NCBI RefSeq assembly: GCF_024213665.1
Contig: NZ_JANAVP010000021.1
Span: 1 to 64,000 of the forward strand
Source of the DNA: Streptomyces sp. A3M-1-3
GTDB taxonomy: Bacteria > Actinomycetota > Actinomycetes > Streptomycetales > Streptomycetaceae
Length of the DNA stretch: 64,000 bases
Direction of reading: 5' to 3'
Numbering within the stretch: the first letter of the stretch is position 1; every line of letters starts with the position of its first letter. The notes beneath the pieces were generated by a model that was given only the letters and a program-made list of their open reading frames with translations, made no database searches and was not told the origin of the DNA. Below are positions 41,572 through 50,325 of the stretch, in pieces. The translations under genes were made by a program, and so were the position numbers.

Positions 41572-42512
41572 GCGGCCTCGTCCCCCTTCAGCCGGCCCAC
41601 CAGGTAGAAGGCGAGGATGACCGAGATCACGGCGACCATCACACACCCCATGGCGGCCGCATAGCCGAACTGGCCGTAGCGGAAGGCCTCTTCGTACGCG
41701 AAGAGCATCGGGAGCCGGGTGCGGCCGCCGGGACCGCCGTTGGTCAGCACATAGACCAGGGCGAACGAGTTGAAGTTCCAGATGAAATTGAGCGAGGTGA
41801 TGGCGAGCGCGACCGGCTTGAGCGCGGGCCAGGTGACGGTACGGAACCGGCGCCAGGCACCGGCGCCGTCGATAGCCGCGGCTTCGTGCAGTTCGTGCGG
41901 GGTGTTCTGCAGTCCGGCGAGGAGGGCGACCGTGGTCTGGGGCATGCCCGCCCAGATGCCGACGACGATCACGGCGGGCAGGGCGGTGGCGAGTCCGGTA
42001 AGCCAGTCCCGGCCGTCACCGAGGCCGAGGTCGCGGATCGTTTCGTTGAGGATGCCCGCGTCGGGGTTGTAGACGAGCCGCCACATGATGCCCACGACCA
42101 CTTCGGGCATCGCCCACGGAATGATCGCCAGCGCGCGGGCCAGCCAGCGGAAGCGGAGATTCTGGTTCAACAGCAGAGCGAGGCCGAGGGCCAGCACGAA
42201 CTGCGGGACCGTGACCCCGACCGCCCACAGCAGGCCGATCCTGAACGAGTCCCAGAACAGCGTGTCGTGCAGGAGGTCCTGGAAGTTCAGCAGGCCGACC
42301 CACTGGGTGGGGGCGGTACGGCCCGACTGGGAGTCGGTGAAGGCGAGCGCGATGTCGTAGAGGAGCGGGCCGACGCTGAGCACCAGGATCGGGATGAGGG
42401 CGGGCAGCACCAGGAACCAGGCGCCGTGACCGGTGCGCCGGCCGGCGTCCGGGCGCCTTCGGGCGTCGGGCGCCCGCTGGTCGGACCGCTTCGTCGCGAT
42501 CGCCGATGCCAC
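41568..42512 (-). CDS. sugar ABC transporter permease (MalF type)
   Basis: A 314-residue CUT1 permease; first helix FLVLPALIPILVLSVGPLLY, with coupling loop HEAAAIDGAGAWRRFRTVTWP. It is the first gene of the transporter operon. No ATPase is encoded alongside; such importers commonly share a general ATPase (MsiK in Streptomyces). No LacI-type regulator is adjacent. Confidence 0.9.
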   Translation of the reverse strand: MASAIATKRSDQRAPDARRRPDAGRRTGHGAWFLVLPALIPILVLSVGPLLYDIALAFTDSQSGRTAPTQWVGLLNFQDLLHDTLFWDSFRIGLLWAVGVTVPQFVLALGLALLLNQNLRFRWLARALAIIPWAMPEVVVGIMWRLVYNPDAGILNETIRDLGLGDGRDWLTGLATALPAVIVVGIWAGMPQTTVALLAGLQNTPHELHEAAAIDGAGAWRRFRTVTWPALKPVALAITSLNFIWNFNSFALVYVLTNGGPGGRTRLPMLFAYEEAFRYGQFGYAAAMGCVMVAVISVILAFYLVGRLKGDEAA

Positions 42513-42636
42513 AGATTCTTCCCCTTCGGGCGGATCGCACGGTTCTGACCGCCCCGGCGGCCCCCGTCATCGTGCTGAGGGCCTGATGGGACGTCCAGGT
42601 GGCGCACACGCGGATGCGAGACTGGGCGGATTCACG

Positions 42637-42675
42637 ACGATCAGCACGGACGATCAGTACGGACGATCGGCACGG
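42637..42675. repeat. three tandem 13-bp repeats
   Basis: ACGATCAGCACGG repeats three times head to tail, with one change in each of copies 2 and 3. It lies 20 bp before the start of the phosphotransferase gene, in the intergenic region with the divergent sugar transporter operon. Confidence 0.8.
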
Positions 42676-42694
42676 ACAGGCAGCGGGAGAGACG

Positions 42695-43546
42695 GTGGAC
42701 GAGGCGCAGGCCCGGGAGGTACTGACCGCGGCAGGTCTGGCATCCGGTGCCGAGCTGCTGGCGCTGGGCGAGAACGCGGTGTTCGCGGCCGGGGGCCTGG
42801 TGGTCAAGGTCGGCCGCGACGCGTCCCTGCTGGAGCGGGCGGAGCGCGAACTGGCCGTCGCGGGCTGGCTCGCCGAGGCGGACGTACCGGCGGTACGGGC
42901 GGCCGAGCCCGCGCCCCGGCTGGTGGACGGCCATCCGGTCACCCTCTGGCACCGCCTCCCGGATTCCGTACGTCCCGCCGGGCCGGGCGACCTGGCCCTG
43001 CTCCTGCGACAAGTCCACGCCCTTCCCTCCCCTCCCTTCCCCCTCCCCCGCCGTGAACTGCTCGGCGGAGTCGAGCGCTGGCTGCGGCTCGCGGGCGACG
43101 CGATCGATCCCGCGGACGCCGCGTATCTGCGCGAGCGCCGGGACGGTTTCGCCGCCGCGGCGGCCGCGCTGACGCCCCGGCTCCCGGTGGGCCCGATCCA
43201 CGGCGACGCCCTCCCCCGCAATGTGCACGTCGGACCGCACGGCCCGGTCCTGGTCGACCTGGAGACGTTCTCCGCCGATCTGCGCGAACACGATCTGGTG
43301 GTGATGGCCCTCTCCCGCGACCGCTACGGCCTCCCGGACGAGTCGTACCGGGCGTTCACCGAGAAGTACGGCTGGGACGTACGCGCATGGGACGGCTGCG
43401 CGGTGCTCCGGGGCGCCCGGGAGACGGCAAGCTGCGCCTGGGTGGCCCAGCACGCGCCCGCCAACCCGAAGGCGCTGGCGGAGTTCAGGCGCAGGGTCGC
43501 CTCCCTGCGCGACGGCGACCCCGAGGTCCGCTGGTACCCGTTCTGA
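42695..43546 (+). CDS. aminoglycoside phosphotransferase-family kinase
   Basis: A 283-residue protein-kinase-fold phosphotransferase (APH family). The nucleotide-binding part has NAVFAAGGLVVKVGR with the Lys; the catalytic loop is LPVGPIHGDALPRNVHVG (HGD..xxN) and the metal Asp is in GPVLVDLETF. Residues agree with fructosamine/choline kinase-like members, so an antibiotic substrate should not be assumed. GTG 42695 follows GGGAGAGA; an upstream start at 42599 would run through the 13-bp repeats. Confidence 0.85.
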   Translation: MDEAQAREVLTAAGLASGAELLALGENAVFAAGGLVVKVGRDASLLERAERELAVAGWLAEADVPAVRAAEPAPRLVDGHPVTLWHRLPDSVRPAGPGDLALLLRQVHALPSPPFPLPRRELLGGVERWLRLAGDAIDPADAAYLRERRDGFAAAAAALTPRLPVGPIHGDALPRNVHVGPHGPVLVDLETFSADLREHDLVVMALSRDRYGLPDESYRAFTEKYGWDVRAWDGCAVLRGARETASCAWVAQHAPANPKALAEFRRRVASLRDGDPEVRWYPF

Positions 43547-43657
43547 CGCCGCCTCAGCCCGCTGGCTCCCGGCCCCGGTGCCGATACGGACTCACCCATC
43601 AGCCCGGGCTCTCCCCGCGTGGATCGGCGCCTCGGCCCGGTTCCCCACCGACGCCGC

Positions 43658-44380
43658 TCAGCCCGTCGCCCGTATCACCTCGCGCAGTGGCCACGCCCCG
43701 TCCACCACCGCGTCCGGCGTTCCCTTCCTGCGCAGGAAGCTCTGGAAGTCCGCCGCCCACTGCGCGTACCACGTGATCTGCTGCGCGTGCAGCTCCGCCG
43801 GCCCCAGTTCGCCGACCTTCGGGTGCCGTTCGGCTATCGCGTACGCCACCCGGACCGCCGCCAGGGCGTCGGCCCCCGCCTCGTGGGCCGCGTCGAGGAC
43901 GATGCCGTACTCCGCGCAGACCGCCTCCAGCGTGCGCTTGCCCCTGCGGTAGCGGTCGACGGCCCGGTCGATGGTGTACGGGTCGATGACCGGGCCGGCC
44001 GGTGCGCCGCCCACCCGGTCGGAGAGCGACGGCAGCCCGTACCGCCGGAGTTCCGCCGTGAGCAGGGTCAGATCGAAGGCCGCGTTGTACGCGACCACCG
44101 GCACCCCCGCGCGCCAGTGGTCGGCCAGTACCGAGGCGACCGAGTCGGCGACCTCGTCGGCGGGTCTGCCGTGCGACGAGACACGCTCGTTGGTGATGCC
44201 GTGGACCGCGACCGCTTCCTCGGGGATCGGGACCCCCGGGTCGGCCAGCCACTCCCGGTGGGCCGTCGGCTCACCGTCCTTCACCTCGACGACCGCGGCC
44301 GTCACGATCCGCGCCTCCCCCGGGTCGGTACCCGTCGTCTCCAGATCGAAGCCGATCAGCGTCTCGCGGTGCCAGCCCAT
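43658..44380 (-). CDS. DnaQ-like 3'-5' exonuclease
   Basis: A 240-residue DEDD exonuclease. ExoI is LIGFDLETTGTDP, ExoII YNAAFDLTLL, and ExoIII HEAGADALAAVRVA, giving the DEDDh acidic set, with His at HEAGAD. It is an epsilon-like standalone protein rather than a polymerase-associated subunit. A C-terminal 50-residue extension (ITWYAQWAADFQSFLRRKG) is conserved in Streptomyces homologues by recollection. Confidence 0.9.
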   Translation of the reverse strand: MGWHRETLIGFDLETTGTDPGEARIVTAAVVEVKDGEPTAHREWLADPGVPIPEEAVAVHGITNERVSSHGRPADEVADSVASVLADHWRAGVPVVAYNAAFDLTLLTAELRRYGLPSLSDRVGGAPAGPVIDPYTIDRAVDRYRRGKRTLEAVCAEYGIVLDAAHEAGADALAAVRVAYAIAERHPKVGELGPAELHAQQITWYAQWAADFQSFLRRKGTPDAVVDGAWPLREVIRATG

Positions 44381-44450
44381 CGTGGCCCTCCCTCATGGTG
44401 CGTCCCCCTGTTGAGAACACCCTCGCACCCGCCACTGACAATCAGGCCCC

Positions 44451-44537
44451 GGCAGTCAGGATCCGGCAGTCAGGACACGGCAGTCAGGACACGGCAGTCA
44501 GGACACGGACGCTCAGGGCACGGACGCTCAGGACACC
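44451..44537. repeat. 14-bp minisatellite at the SAV2148 gene 3' end
   Basis: GGCAGTCAGGACAC occurs four times (first copy ends ATCC), followed by two related 15-16-bp copies starting GGACGCTCAGG. The array runs into the 3' end of the minus-strand gene whose stop is at 44528. Confidence 0.85.
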
Positions 44538-45790
44538 GGACGGGAGTCGGCCCACACGGATTCGAACTCCTCCCGGTAGGTCGCGAACAGCCCGTGGTCC
44601 GCGTCCAGGTCGTGGCCGGCCTTGACCACAGGCCGGCGGCCGCCCCGCAGCACGAGGACCGGCGCCTCCATGCCCCGCGCACGCCGCAGATAGGACTGAA
44701 CCACCGCAATGCTGCCCATTCCGCCCGCGCCCTCGCCGTCCACCAGATAGGCGGTGAACCGCGGGGTCTCGTCGAAGACATGGATCTCGAAGGCGTCCGG
44801 GTCGCGGAGCCGGGACCTCACCCGACGCATATGGAGGATGTTCATCTCCACCGAGCGGCTCAGCTCGCCCTTCTTCAGGCCCAGCTCCCGCTCGCGCCGC
44901 TTCACCGCGCTGCTGGCCGGATTGAGGAAGAGCAGCCGGACCCGGCAGCCGGATTCGGCCAGCCGGACCAGCCGGCGGCCGGAGAAGTTCTGGACGAGAA
45001 GGTTCAGGCCTATGCCGATCGCGTCCAGCCGGCGCGCGCCGCCGAACAGGTCCTCGGCCGGGATCTGGCGCTGCAACCGCACCCGGTCGGGGTGGACGGA
45101 GATGACGTCGGCGTAGCGGTCGCCGACCAGGTCCTCCACCGCGTCGATGGGGAGCCGGTCCGCGGACGGTACTCCGGCGCCGCTGCCCAGGATCTCCAGC
45201 AGCCGCGCGGAGGCCCGCTCGGCCTGGGCGAGCACCGTCTCGGACAGCGCGCGGTTGCGCGAGACGACGTTCCGGGTGACCTCCAGTTCGTCCAGCGCCA
45301 GTTCGACGTCGCGCCGGTCGTCGAAGTACGGCTCGAAGCACGGCCAGTGCTGGACCATGAGCTCGCGCAGCTGGGGCAGCGTCAGGAAGCTCAGCACGTT
45401 GTCGTCCGCCGGATCCAGCAGGTACCCCTTGCGGCGGCTGACCTCGCGTACCGCCACCGCGCGCTGCACCCACTCCTGGCCCGCCGGTCCGGCCGCCGCG
45501 ACGACCCAGTCGTCCTCGCCGTGCACCGGCTCGTAGATGGGCCGCAGTACGGCGGCGACGACGGCACGCAGCCGCTGTTCGACGAGATTCAGCCAGATGT
45601 AGGCCCGGCCTGCCCGCTGGGCGCGCGTACGCACCTCGCTCCAGGCGTCGGTTCCCCAGTCCAGCTCTGGTCCGATCTGAGATCCCGTCTCCACCGGCCG
45701 TGCCACGGTCACCGCTCCGGGCGGGACGTCTGTGGGGCCGCCCTCGTGACCTCCGTCACCAGGGGGCAGCTCCAGCCCTCCCGAGCTCAC
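44528..45790 (-). CDS. SAV2148-family HEPN-domain protein
   Basis: A 420-residue protein. An N-terminal acidic/Pro-Gly linker is followed by WSEVRTRAQRAGRAYIWLNLVE, a helical region resembling a HEPN fold, and the block HWPCFEPYFDDRRDVELALD. The C-terminal half (ISVHPDRVRLQRQIPAEDLF, CRVRLLFLNPASSAVKRRE, AFEIHVFDETPRFTAYLVDG) resembles a phospholipase-D-like fold without obvious HKD motifs. The family is widespread in Streptomyces; HEPN domains are often RNases, but the RxxxxH motif is not obvious here. Function unknown. GTG 45790 chosen. Confidence 0.78.
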   Translation of the reverse strand: MSSGGLELPPGDGGHEGGPTDVPPGAVTVARPVETGSQIGPELDWGTDAWSEVRTRAQRAGRAYIWLNLVEQRLRAVVAAVLRPIYEPVHGEDDWVVAAAGPAGQEWVQRAVAVREVSRRKGYLLDPADDNVLSFLTLPQLRELMVQHWPCFEPYFDDRRDVELALDELEVTRNVVSRNRALSETVLAQAERASARLLEILGSGAGVPSADRLPIDAVEDLVGDRYADVISVHPDRVRLQRQIPAEDLFGGARRLDAIGIGLNLLVQNFSGRRLVRLAESGCRVRLLFLNPASSAVKRRERELGLKKGELSRSVEMNILHMRRVRSRLRDPDAFEIHVFDETPRFTAYLVDGEGAGGMGSIAVVQSYLRRARGMEAPVLVLRGGRRPVVKAGHDLDADHGLFATYREEFESVWADSRPVS

Positions 45791-45898
45791 CCGCGCACCG
45801 CCTTCTGCTCCTGGACGCCCGCCTCCAACGATCAAGGAAGGGTACTCCGCGAGCAGGAGGCGGTGCAGCCGGATGGACAGGCCGGTTTCCCAACTCCC

Positions 45899-47194
45899 CT
45901 ATTGGTAGTTGCCGTTCTGGTCCGCGAGAGCCGGCGGAGTGAGCGGATTCATAGCGGTCACGTCACGCGGGCTGAGCTGGAAGCCCTGCCAGTGGACCGG
46001 CATCGGCTGCTGGTCCTCGTCCCGCGCGATGTGGTGGAAGCCGACATTGACCCAAGTGATGGGGTGTTTCAGCGTCTGTCCGTTGACCCACTTGTCGACG
46101 CTCCTGCCTGCGCCCGGGCCGCAGTTGCGCAGATTGTTGCTCGCGAACTGCTCGCACTTGTTGTACTCGGTGAAGTAAACGTCGTGCCGGGTGAAGCCAC
46201 GCCCCGGGTACTTGGTGGTGGCGCCGGGCACGATCTCGTACGACCGCGGGTGCCCGTCCTTGTTCTTGCCGGTCGCGCTGACCATCCGCCACCAGCGCAT
46301 CGCCTTGGCGTCGCCTGCGAGCTCCTTGGCGACCGGCGTCCTGGTGGTCTTCGTCTTCGGCGTCCCGCCGTTCGCCACCGGGGTGACGACCGAGTCGTAC
46401 TGCTCGACCCTGTTCGCGGAGGAGCCGTCGAGGCCGAAGTTCAGCCGCCAGAAGACGTTGTGGCTGTGGCTGGTGGCGGAGTCCTTGGCGCCCTTGCCGA
46501 TCGGCCAGCCTCGCCCGTCGCCCGCGTCGTAGTCGTCGTACGAGAGGCTGCCGGTGGCGCCGACGTTGGCGGATATGGTGCCGTCGTCGGCGAACCGCCA
46601 CTCGGTGATGTACTCGTACCAGCCGACCTGGTTGACCGTGTAGACCAACAGGTCCTTGCCCTGCGCCGCCCAGGCTTTGTTCGCCTGCTCGCCCGCCATC
46701 CGGTAGGCGTGGCCACGCGACCGGGTGGTGGTGCACAGGCCCTTGACGTTGGCCTGGGACGGCTCGAACGCGTCCGGGACCTTCACCGTCTTGATGGTGC
46801 CGCCCGGGCACTCGCCGGGGGTCAGCTCCTGGAGCCCCTGCCCGAAGGCCTGGCCGGTGAGATCGTCCCACTCCCACTGGCCGTCGTCGTAGGGGACGTG
46901 GATCTGGGCGAGTTTGGCGGTGGTCAGGACCCGGATCGGCTTGGCTTCACCCTTGGGCTGGTACGAGACCTTGTCGAGGACAAGTCCGGCCTCGCTCTCG
47001 TAGTGCCAGCACATCCGCCAGGTCGTACCGCCGGACAGCTTCTGCTCGATCGTGTACGCGGCGCTGCAGTCGGCGGGCGGTGCCGGGGCTGTGGGTGCCT
47101 TGGGCGCCGCGGCGGCGGCCGGTCCGGTCGCCGCCGCGGCGCCGCCGGTCAGCGCGGCGACGGCCAGCGCGGCCGCGACTCTTTTCCTGTGCAT
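45899..47194 (-). CDS. secreted copper amine oxidase-like protein
   Basis: A 431-residue exported protein (signal MHRKRVAAALAVAALTGG). It aligns by motif with the catalytic domain of copper amine oxidases, which turn primary amines into aldehydes using Cu and topaquinone. The copper His-x-His is HSH at 243-245 in SHSHNVFWRLNFGLDG; the third His is in WVNVGFHHIARDED (387-388). The topaquinone motif NYD/E is WYEY here (192-195): the Tyr is kept but the preceding Asn is Trp. The usual N-domains are absent but may be supplied by the upstream gene. Eight cysteines suit secretion. Activity is uncertain. Confidence 0.7.
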   Translation of the reverse strand: MHRKRVAAALAVAALTGGAAAATGPAAAAAPKAPTAPAPPADCSAAYTIEQKLSGGTTWRMCWHYESEAGLVLDKVSYQPKGEAKPIRVLTTAKLAQIHVPYDDGQWEWDDLTGQAFGQGLQELTPGECPGGTIKTVKVPDAFEPSQANVKGLCTTTRSRGHAYRMAGEQANKAWAAQGKDLLVYTVNQVGWYEYITEWRFADDGTISANVGATGSLSYDDYDAGDGRGWPIGKGAKDSATSHSHNVFWRLNFGLDGSSANRVEQYDSVVTPVANGGTPKTKTTRTPVAKELAGDAKAMRWWRMVSATGKNKDGHPRSYEIVPGATTKYPGRGFTRHDVYFTEYNKCEQFASNNLRNCGPGAGRSVDKWVNGQTLKHPITWVNVGFHHIARDEDQQPMPVHWQGFQLSPRDVTAMNPLTPPALADQNGNYQ

Positions 47195-47214
47195 GAAGTC
47201 ATAGCTCCTTGTGC

Positions 47215-47250
47215 GGAGGAGAAGTCGGAGGAGAAGTCGGAGGAGAATCC
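47215..47250. repeat. three tandem 12-bp repeats between amine oxidase genes
   Basis: GGAGGAGAAGTC occurs twice, then GGAGGAGAATCC. The array fills the gap between the stop of the upstream secreted protein (47254) and the ribosome-site region of the oxidase gene. Confidence 0.85.
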
Positions 47251-47253
47251 GGA

Positions 47254-48063
47254 CTAGCGCAGCCGGCCGGCGGTCCGGGCGCTGAGGTCGACGATCAGGG
47301 TCCGGGTGTCGATCCACGGACCGTTCTTCACCTTGGTGAAGAGGCGGACACAGCGGTGCTGCCCGCAGTCGGCGAGCGCGGGCGGGCCGGGGTTCTCCGC
47401 GTTCACCCGGTAGACGCCACCGCTCAGGGTGAGCTGATCGGGTGAGGTGAGCGCCCTGCTCGTGGCGTCCTTGTAGTCCTTCTTCAGCCCGTCGCCGAGC
47501 GGACTGGCCAGCAGCAGCCGAGCGGCCTCGATGGCCTCTTCCCGGCTGGGCGGCGGCTGGACCTCGGTTTGCGTCTCCGTCTGCTCGACCTTGCCGGTGG
47601 AGAGGTTGACGGTCCGTGTGACGAGGGTGTCGTCCGTGTAGTCGTAGTACGAAATCTCGGCGCGGCGCGGCGCGCCGGCGTCGTCGACCTCGTCCGGCCG
47701 GAGCTCCGCCAGATTGGTGGTGATCCGCTGCGGGCCGCGGTCCCCTGCCACGTCCTTGCTGCTCATCCGCAGCCCGCGGTCCAGCGCGATCCGCTCGGCG
47801 CGCTTCAGCTCGGCGTCGGTGAGCGGGTCGCGGCCGGTGCCGGTCTCCGCCTCCGCGGGCGCCTCCTCGGCGATGCCCGGGGCGACGGCCTGCCCCCGGC
47901 CCGCCTGCCCTTCCTGCTGCCCGCGCTTCAGCCCGTCGGACGGGCCGTCCGCGGCTCCCGCCGCACCCGGCAGAGTGACTCCGGCCATGACGGCCGTGCC
48001 GGTCACCGCGATGGCCGCAGCCGCCACTACTTTGCCCAGGTGGCGGCGTACTGTTCTGTGCAC
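47254..48063 (-). CDS. secreted protein resembling amine oxidase N-domains
   Basis: A 269-residue exported protein starting at GTG 48063 after GGGGGAAGAT. Signal-like segment VVAAAAIAVTGTAVMAGVTL, then a Glu/Ala/Gly-rich linker. The folded part has ISYYDYTDDTLVTRTVNLST, GKVEQTETQTEVQPPPSREE and AIEAARLLLASPL, which closely follows the N2/N3 domain pattern of copper amine oxidases (Asp-rich strand, valine strand, then PPPSxEE helix). It directly precedes the catalytic oxidase-like gene on the same strand, so the two may be a split enzyme. One Cys pair near the end. Confidence 0.6.
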   Translation of the reverse strand: MHRTVRRHLGKVVAAAAIAVTGTAVMAGVTLPGAAGAADGPSDGLKRGQQEGQAGRGQAVAPGIAEEAPAEAETGTGRDPLTDAELKRAERIALDRGLRMSSKDVAGDRGPQRITTNLAELRPDEVDDAGAPRRAEISYYDYTDDTLVTRTVNLSTGKVEQTETQTEVQPPPSREEAIEAARLLLASPLGDGLKKDYKDATSRALTSPDQLTLSGGVYRVNAENPGPPALADCGQHRCVRLFTKVKNGPWIDTRTLIVDLSARTAGRLR

Positions 48064-48207
48064 ATCTTCCCCCTCGCGTGCATACCGCGTATGCGTGGTG
48101 GTCACCCGGTAGGACGGGTCCAAGTCCCGCCTGGTTGCCCCTCTTTGAGGGAAGATCTGACCGAAGAGACCCCCAGCACCCGGATCAGAAGTGGAAGAGT
48201 CTTATCT

Positions 48208-50325
48208 ATGCAGGTCTGGCCGGGACAGGCGTATCCCCTCGGTGCCACGTACGACGGCGCCGGTACCAACTTCGCGGTCTTCTCCGAGGCCGCCAGACGG
48301 ATCGAGTTGTGCCTGCTGCACGACGACGGGTCGGAAACGGCGGTGGAGCTGCGCGAGACGGACGCCTTCGTCCGGCATGCCTATCTGCCCGGCATCATGC
48401 CGGGCCAGCGGTACGGCTTCCGCGTGCACGGCCCGTACGAGCCGGGGAACGGGCATCGCTGCAACTCGGCGAAGCTGCTGCTCGATCCGTACGCGCGTGC
48501 GATCAGCGGGCGGGTGGACTGGAACGAGTCCGTCTACGGCTACCACTTCGGCAAGCCCGACTCCCGCAACGACATGGACTCGGCGCCGCACACGATGAGC
48601 TCGGTCGTGGTCAATCCGTATTTCGACTGGGGCAACGACCGGCCGCCGCGGACCGAGTACCACCACACCGTGCTCTACGAGGCCCATGTGAAGGGCCTGA
48701 CCATGCTGCATCCGGCCCTGCCCGAGGAGCTGCGCGGGACGTACGCGGCGCTCGCGCACCCGGCCGTGATCGAGCACCTGACCGAACTGGGGGTCACGGC
48801 GCTGGAATTGATGCCGGTGCACCAGTTCATCAACGACCACCGGCTGGCCGACGACGGGCTCAGCAACTACTGGGGCTACAACACGATCGGCTTCTTCGCC
48901 CCGCACAACTCCTACGCGTCCTGGGGTGACCGGGGCCAGCAGGTGCTGGAGTTCAAGTCGGCCGTACGGGCCCTGCACGAGGCGGGCATCGAGGTCATCC
49001 TCGACGTGGTCTACAACCACACCGCGGAGGGCAACCACCTCGGGCCCACGCTCTCCTTCCGCGGCCTGGACAACGCCTCGTACTACCGGCTCGGCAACGA
49101 TCCCCGCTACTACACGGACACCACGGGCACCGGGAACTCGCTGCTGATGCGCAGCCCGCACGTCCTCCAGCTGATCATGGACTCACTGCGCTACTGGGTC
49201 ACCGAGATGCATGTGGACGGCTTCCGCTTCGACCTGGCCGCTACCCTGGCCCGGCAGTTCCATGAGGTTGACCGGCTGTCCTCGTTCTTCGACCTGGTGC
49301 AGCAGGACCCGGTGGTCAGCCAGGTGAAACTGATCGCCGAGCCCTGGGACGTCGGGGAGGGCGGCTACCAGGTCGGCAACTTCCCGCCACTGTGGACCGA
49401 GTGGAACGGCAAGTACCGGGACACCGTACGGGACCTCTGGCGCGGCGAGCCGCGGACGCTGGCGGAGTTCGCGGGGAGGCTGACCGGCTCGTCCGACCTC
49501 TACCAGGACGACGGGCGACGGCCGCTGGCCTCGATCAACTTCACCACCTGCCACGACGGCTTCACCCTGCACGACCTGGTCTCGTACAACGAGAAGCACA
49601 ACGAGGCGAACCGGGAGGGCAACCGGGACGGCGAGAGCCACAACCGGTCCTGGAACTGCGGGGCCGAAGGGCCCACCGACGATCCGGAGGTCCTGGAACT
49701 CCGGGCCCGCCAGATGCGGAACTTCATCGCGACGCTGATGCTGTCGCAGGGCGTGCCGATGCTCAGCCAAGGCGACGAGTTCGCGCGCACGCAGGGCGGC
49801 AACAACAACGCGTACTGCCAGGACAACGAGGTGTCCTGGGTGAAGTGGCCGGAGGAGGGAGCGGAGACCGACCCGCTGCTCGCCTTCGCCCGGGCGATGG
49901 TGTGGCTGCGGCGGGACCATCCGGTCTTCCGGCGCCGCCGGTTCTTCCACGGCCGGCCGGTGGAGGGCACGCACGACGAGCTGTCCGACATCGCCTGGTT
50001 CACCCCGGAGGGGGAGGAGATGAAGCAGCGCGACTGGCAGGCCCAGCACGCCAAGGCGCTGTCCGTCTTCCTCAACGGCCAGGCGATCTCGGAGCCGGGC
50101 AGCCGGGGGGAGCGGATCACCGACGACTCTTTCCTGCTGATGTTCAACGCCGGCGCCGACCCGATCGAGTTCGCGGTGCCGGTCAACCACGGTCAGCAGT
50201 GGCAGGTGGTGGTCGATACCGCCCGGCCGGACGGAGTGCCGCCGGGCACGGGCCCCGAGGTCGCCGCGGGTGAGCGGGTCACCCTCGTCGGGCGGAGCCT
50301 GACGGTGCTTCAGCGGCCGGGCTAG
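48208..50325 (+). CDS. glgX: glycogen debranching enzyme GlgX (TreX-like)
   Basis: A 705-residue GH13 isoamylase-type enzyme that hydrolyses alpha-1,6 branches. The N-terminal CBM48 domain (YPLGATYDGAGTNFAVFSEA) precedes the barrel: VILDVVYNHTAEGN, nucleophile Asp342 in DGFRFDLA, acid Glu378 in IAEPWD, and FTTCHDGFTLHDLVSYN. With treY and treZ downstream in the same window it probably acts as TreX in making trehalose from glycogen. ATG 48208 lies 144 bp from the divergent secreted-protein gene. Confidence 0.93.
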   Translation: MQVWPGQAYPLGATYDGAGTNFAVFSEAARRIELCLLHDDGSETAVELRETDAFVRHAYLPGIMPGQRYGFRVHGPYEPGNGHRCNSAKLLLDPYARAISGRVDWNESVYGYHFGKPDSRNDMDSAPHTMSSVVVNPYFDWGNDRPPRTEYHHTVLYEAHVKGLTMLHPALPEELRGTYAALAHPAVIEHLTELGVTALELMPVHQFINDHRLADDGLSNYWGYNTIGFFAPHNSYASWGDRGQQVLEFKSAVRALHEAGIEVILDVVYNHTAEGNHLGPTLSFRGLDNASYYRLGNDPRYYTDTTGTGNSLLMRSPHVLQLIMDSLRYWVTEMHVDGFRFDLAATLARQFHEVDRLSSFFDLVQQDPVVSQVKLIAEPWDVGEGGYQVGNFPPLWTEWNGKYRDTVRDLWRGEPRTLAEFAGRLTGSSDLYQDDGRRPLASINFTTCHDGFTLHDLVSYNEKHNEANREGNRDGESHNRSWNCGAEGPTDDPEVLELRARQMRNFIATLMLSQGVPMLSQGDEFARTQGGNNNAYCQDNEVSWVKWPEEGAETDPLLAFARAMVWLRRDHPVFRRRRFFHGRPVEGTHDELSDIAWFTPEGEEMKQRDWQAQHAKALSVFLNGQAISEPGSRGERITDDSFLLMFNAGADPIEFAVPVNHGQQWQVVVDTARPDGVPPGTGPEVAAGERVTLVGRSLTVLQRPG

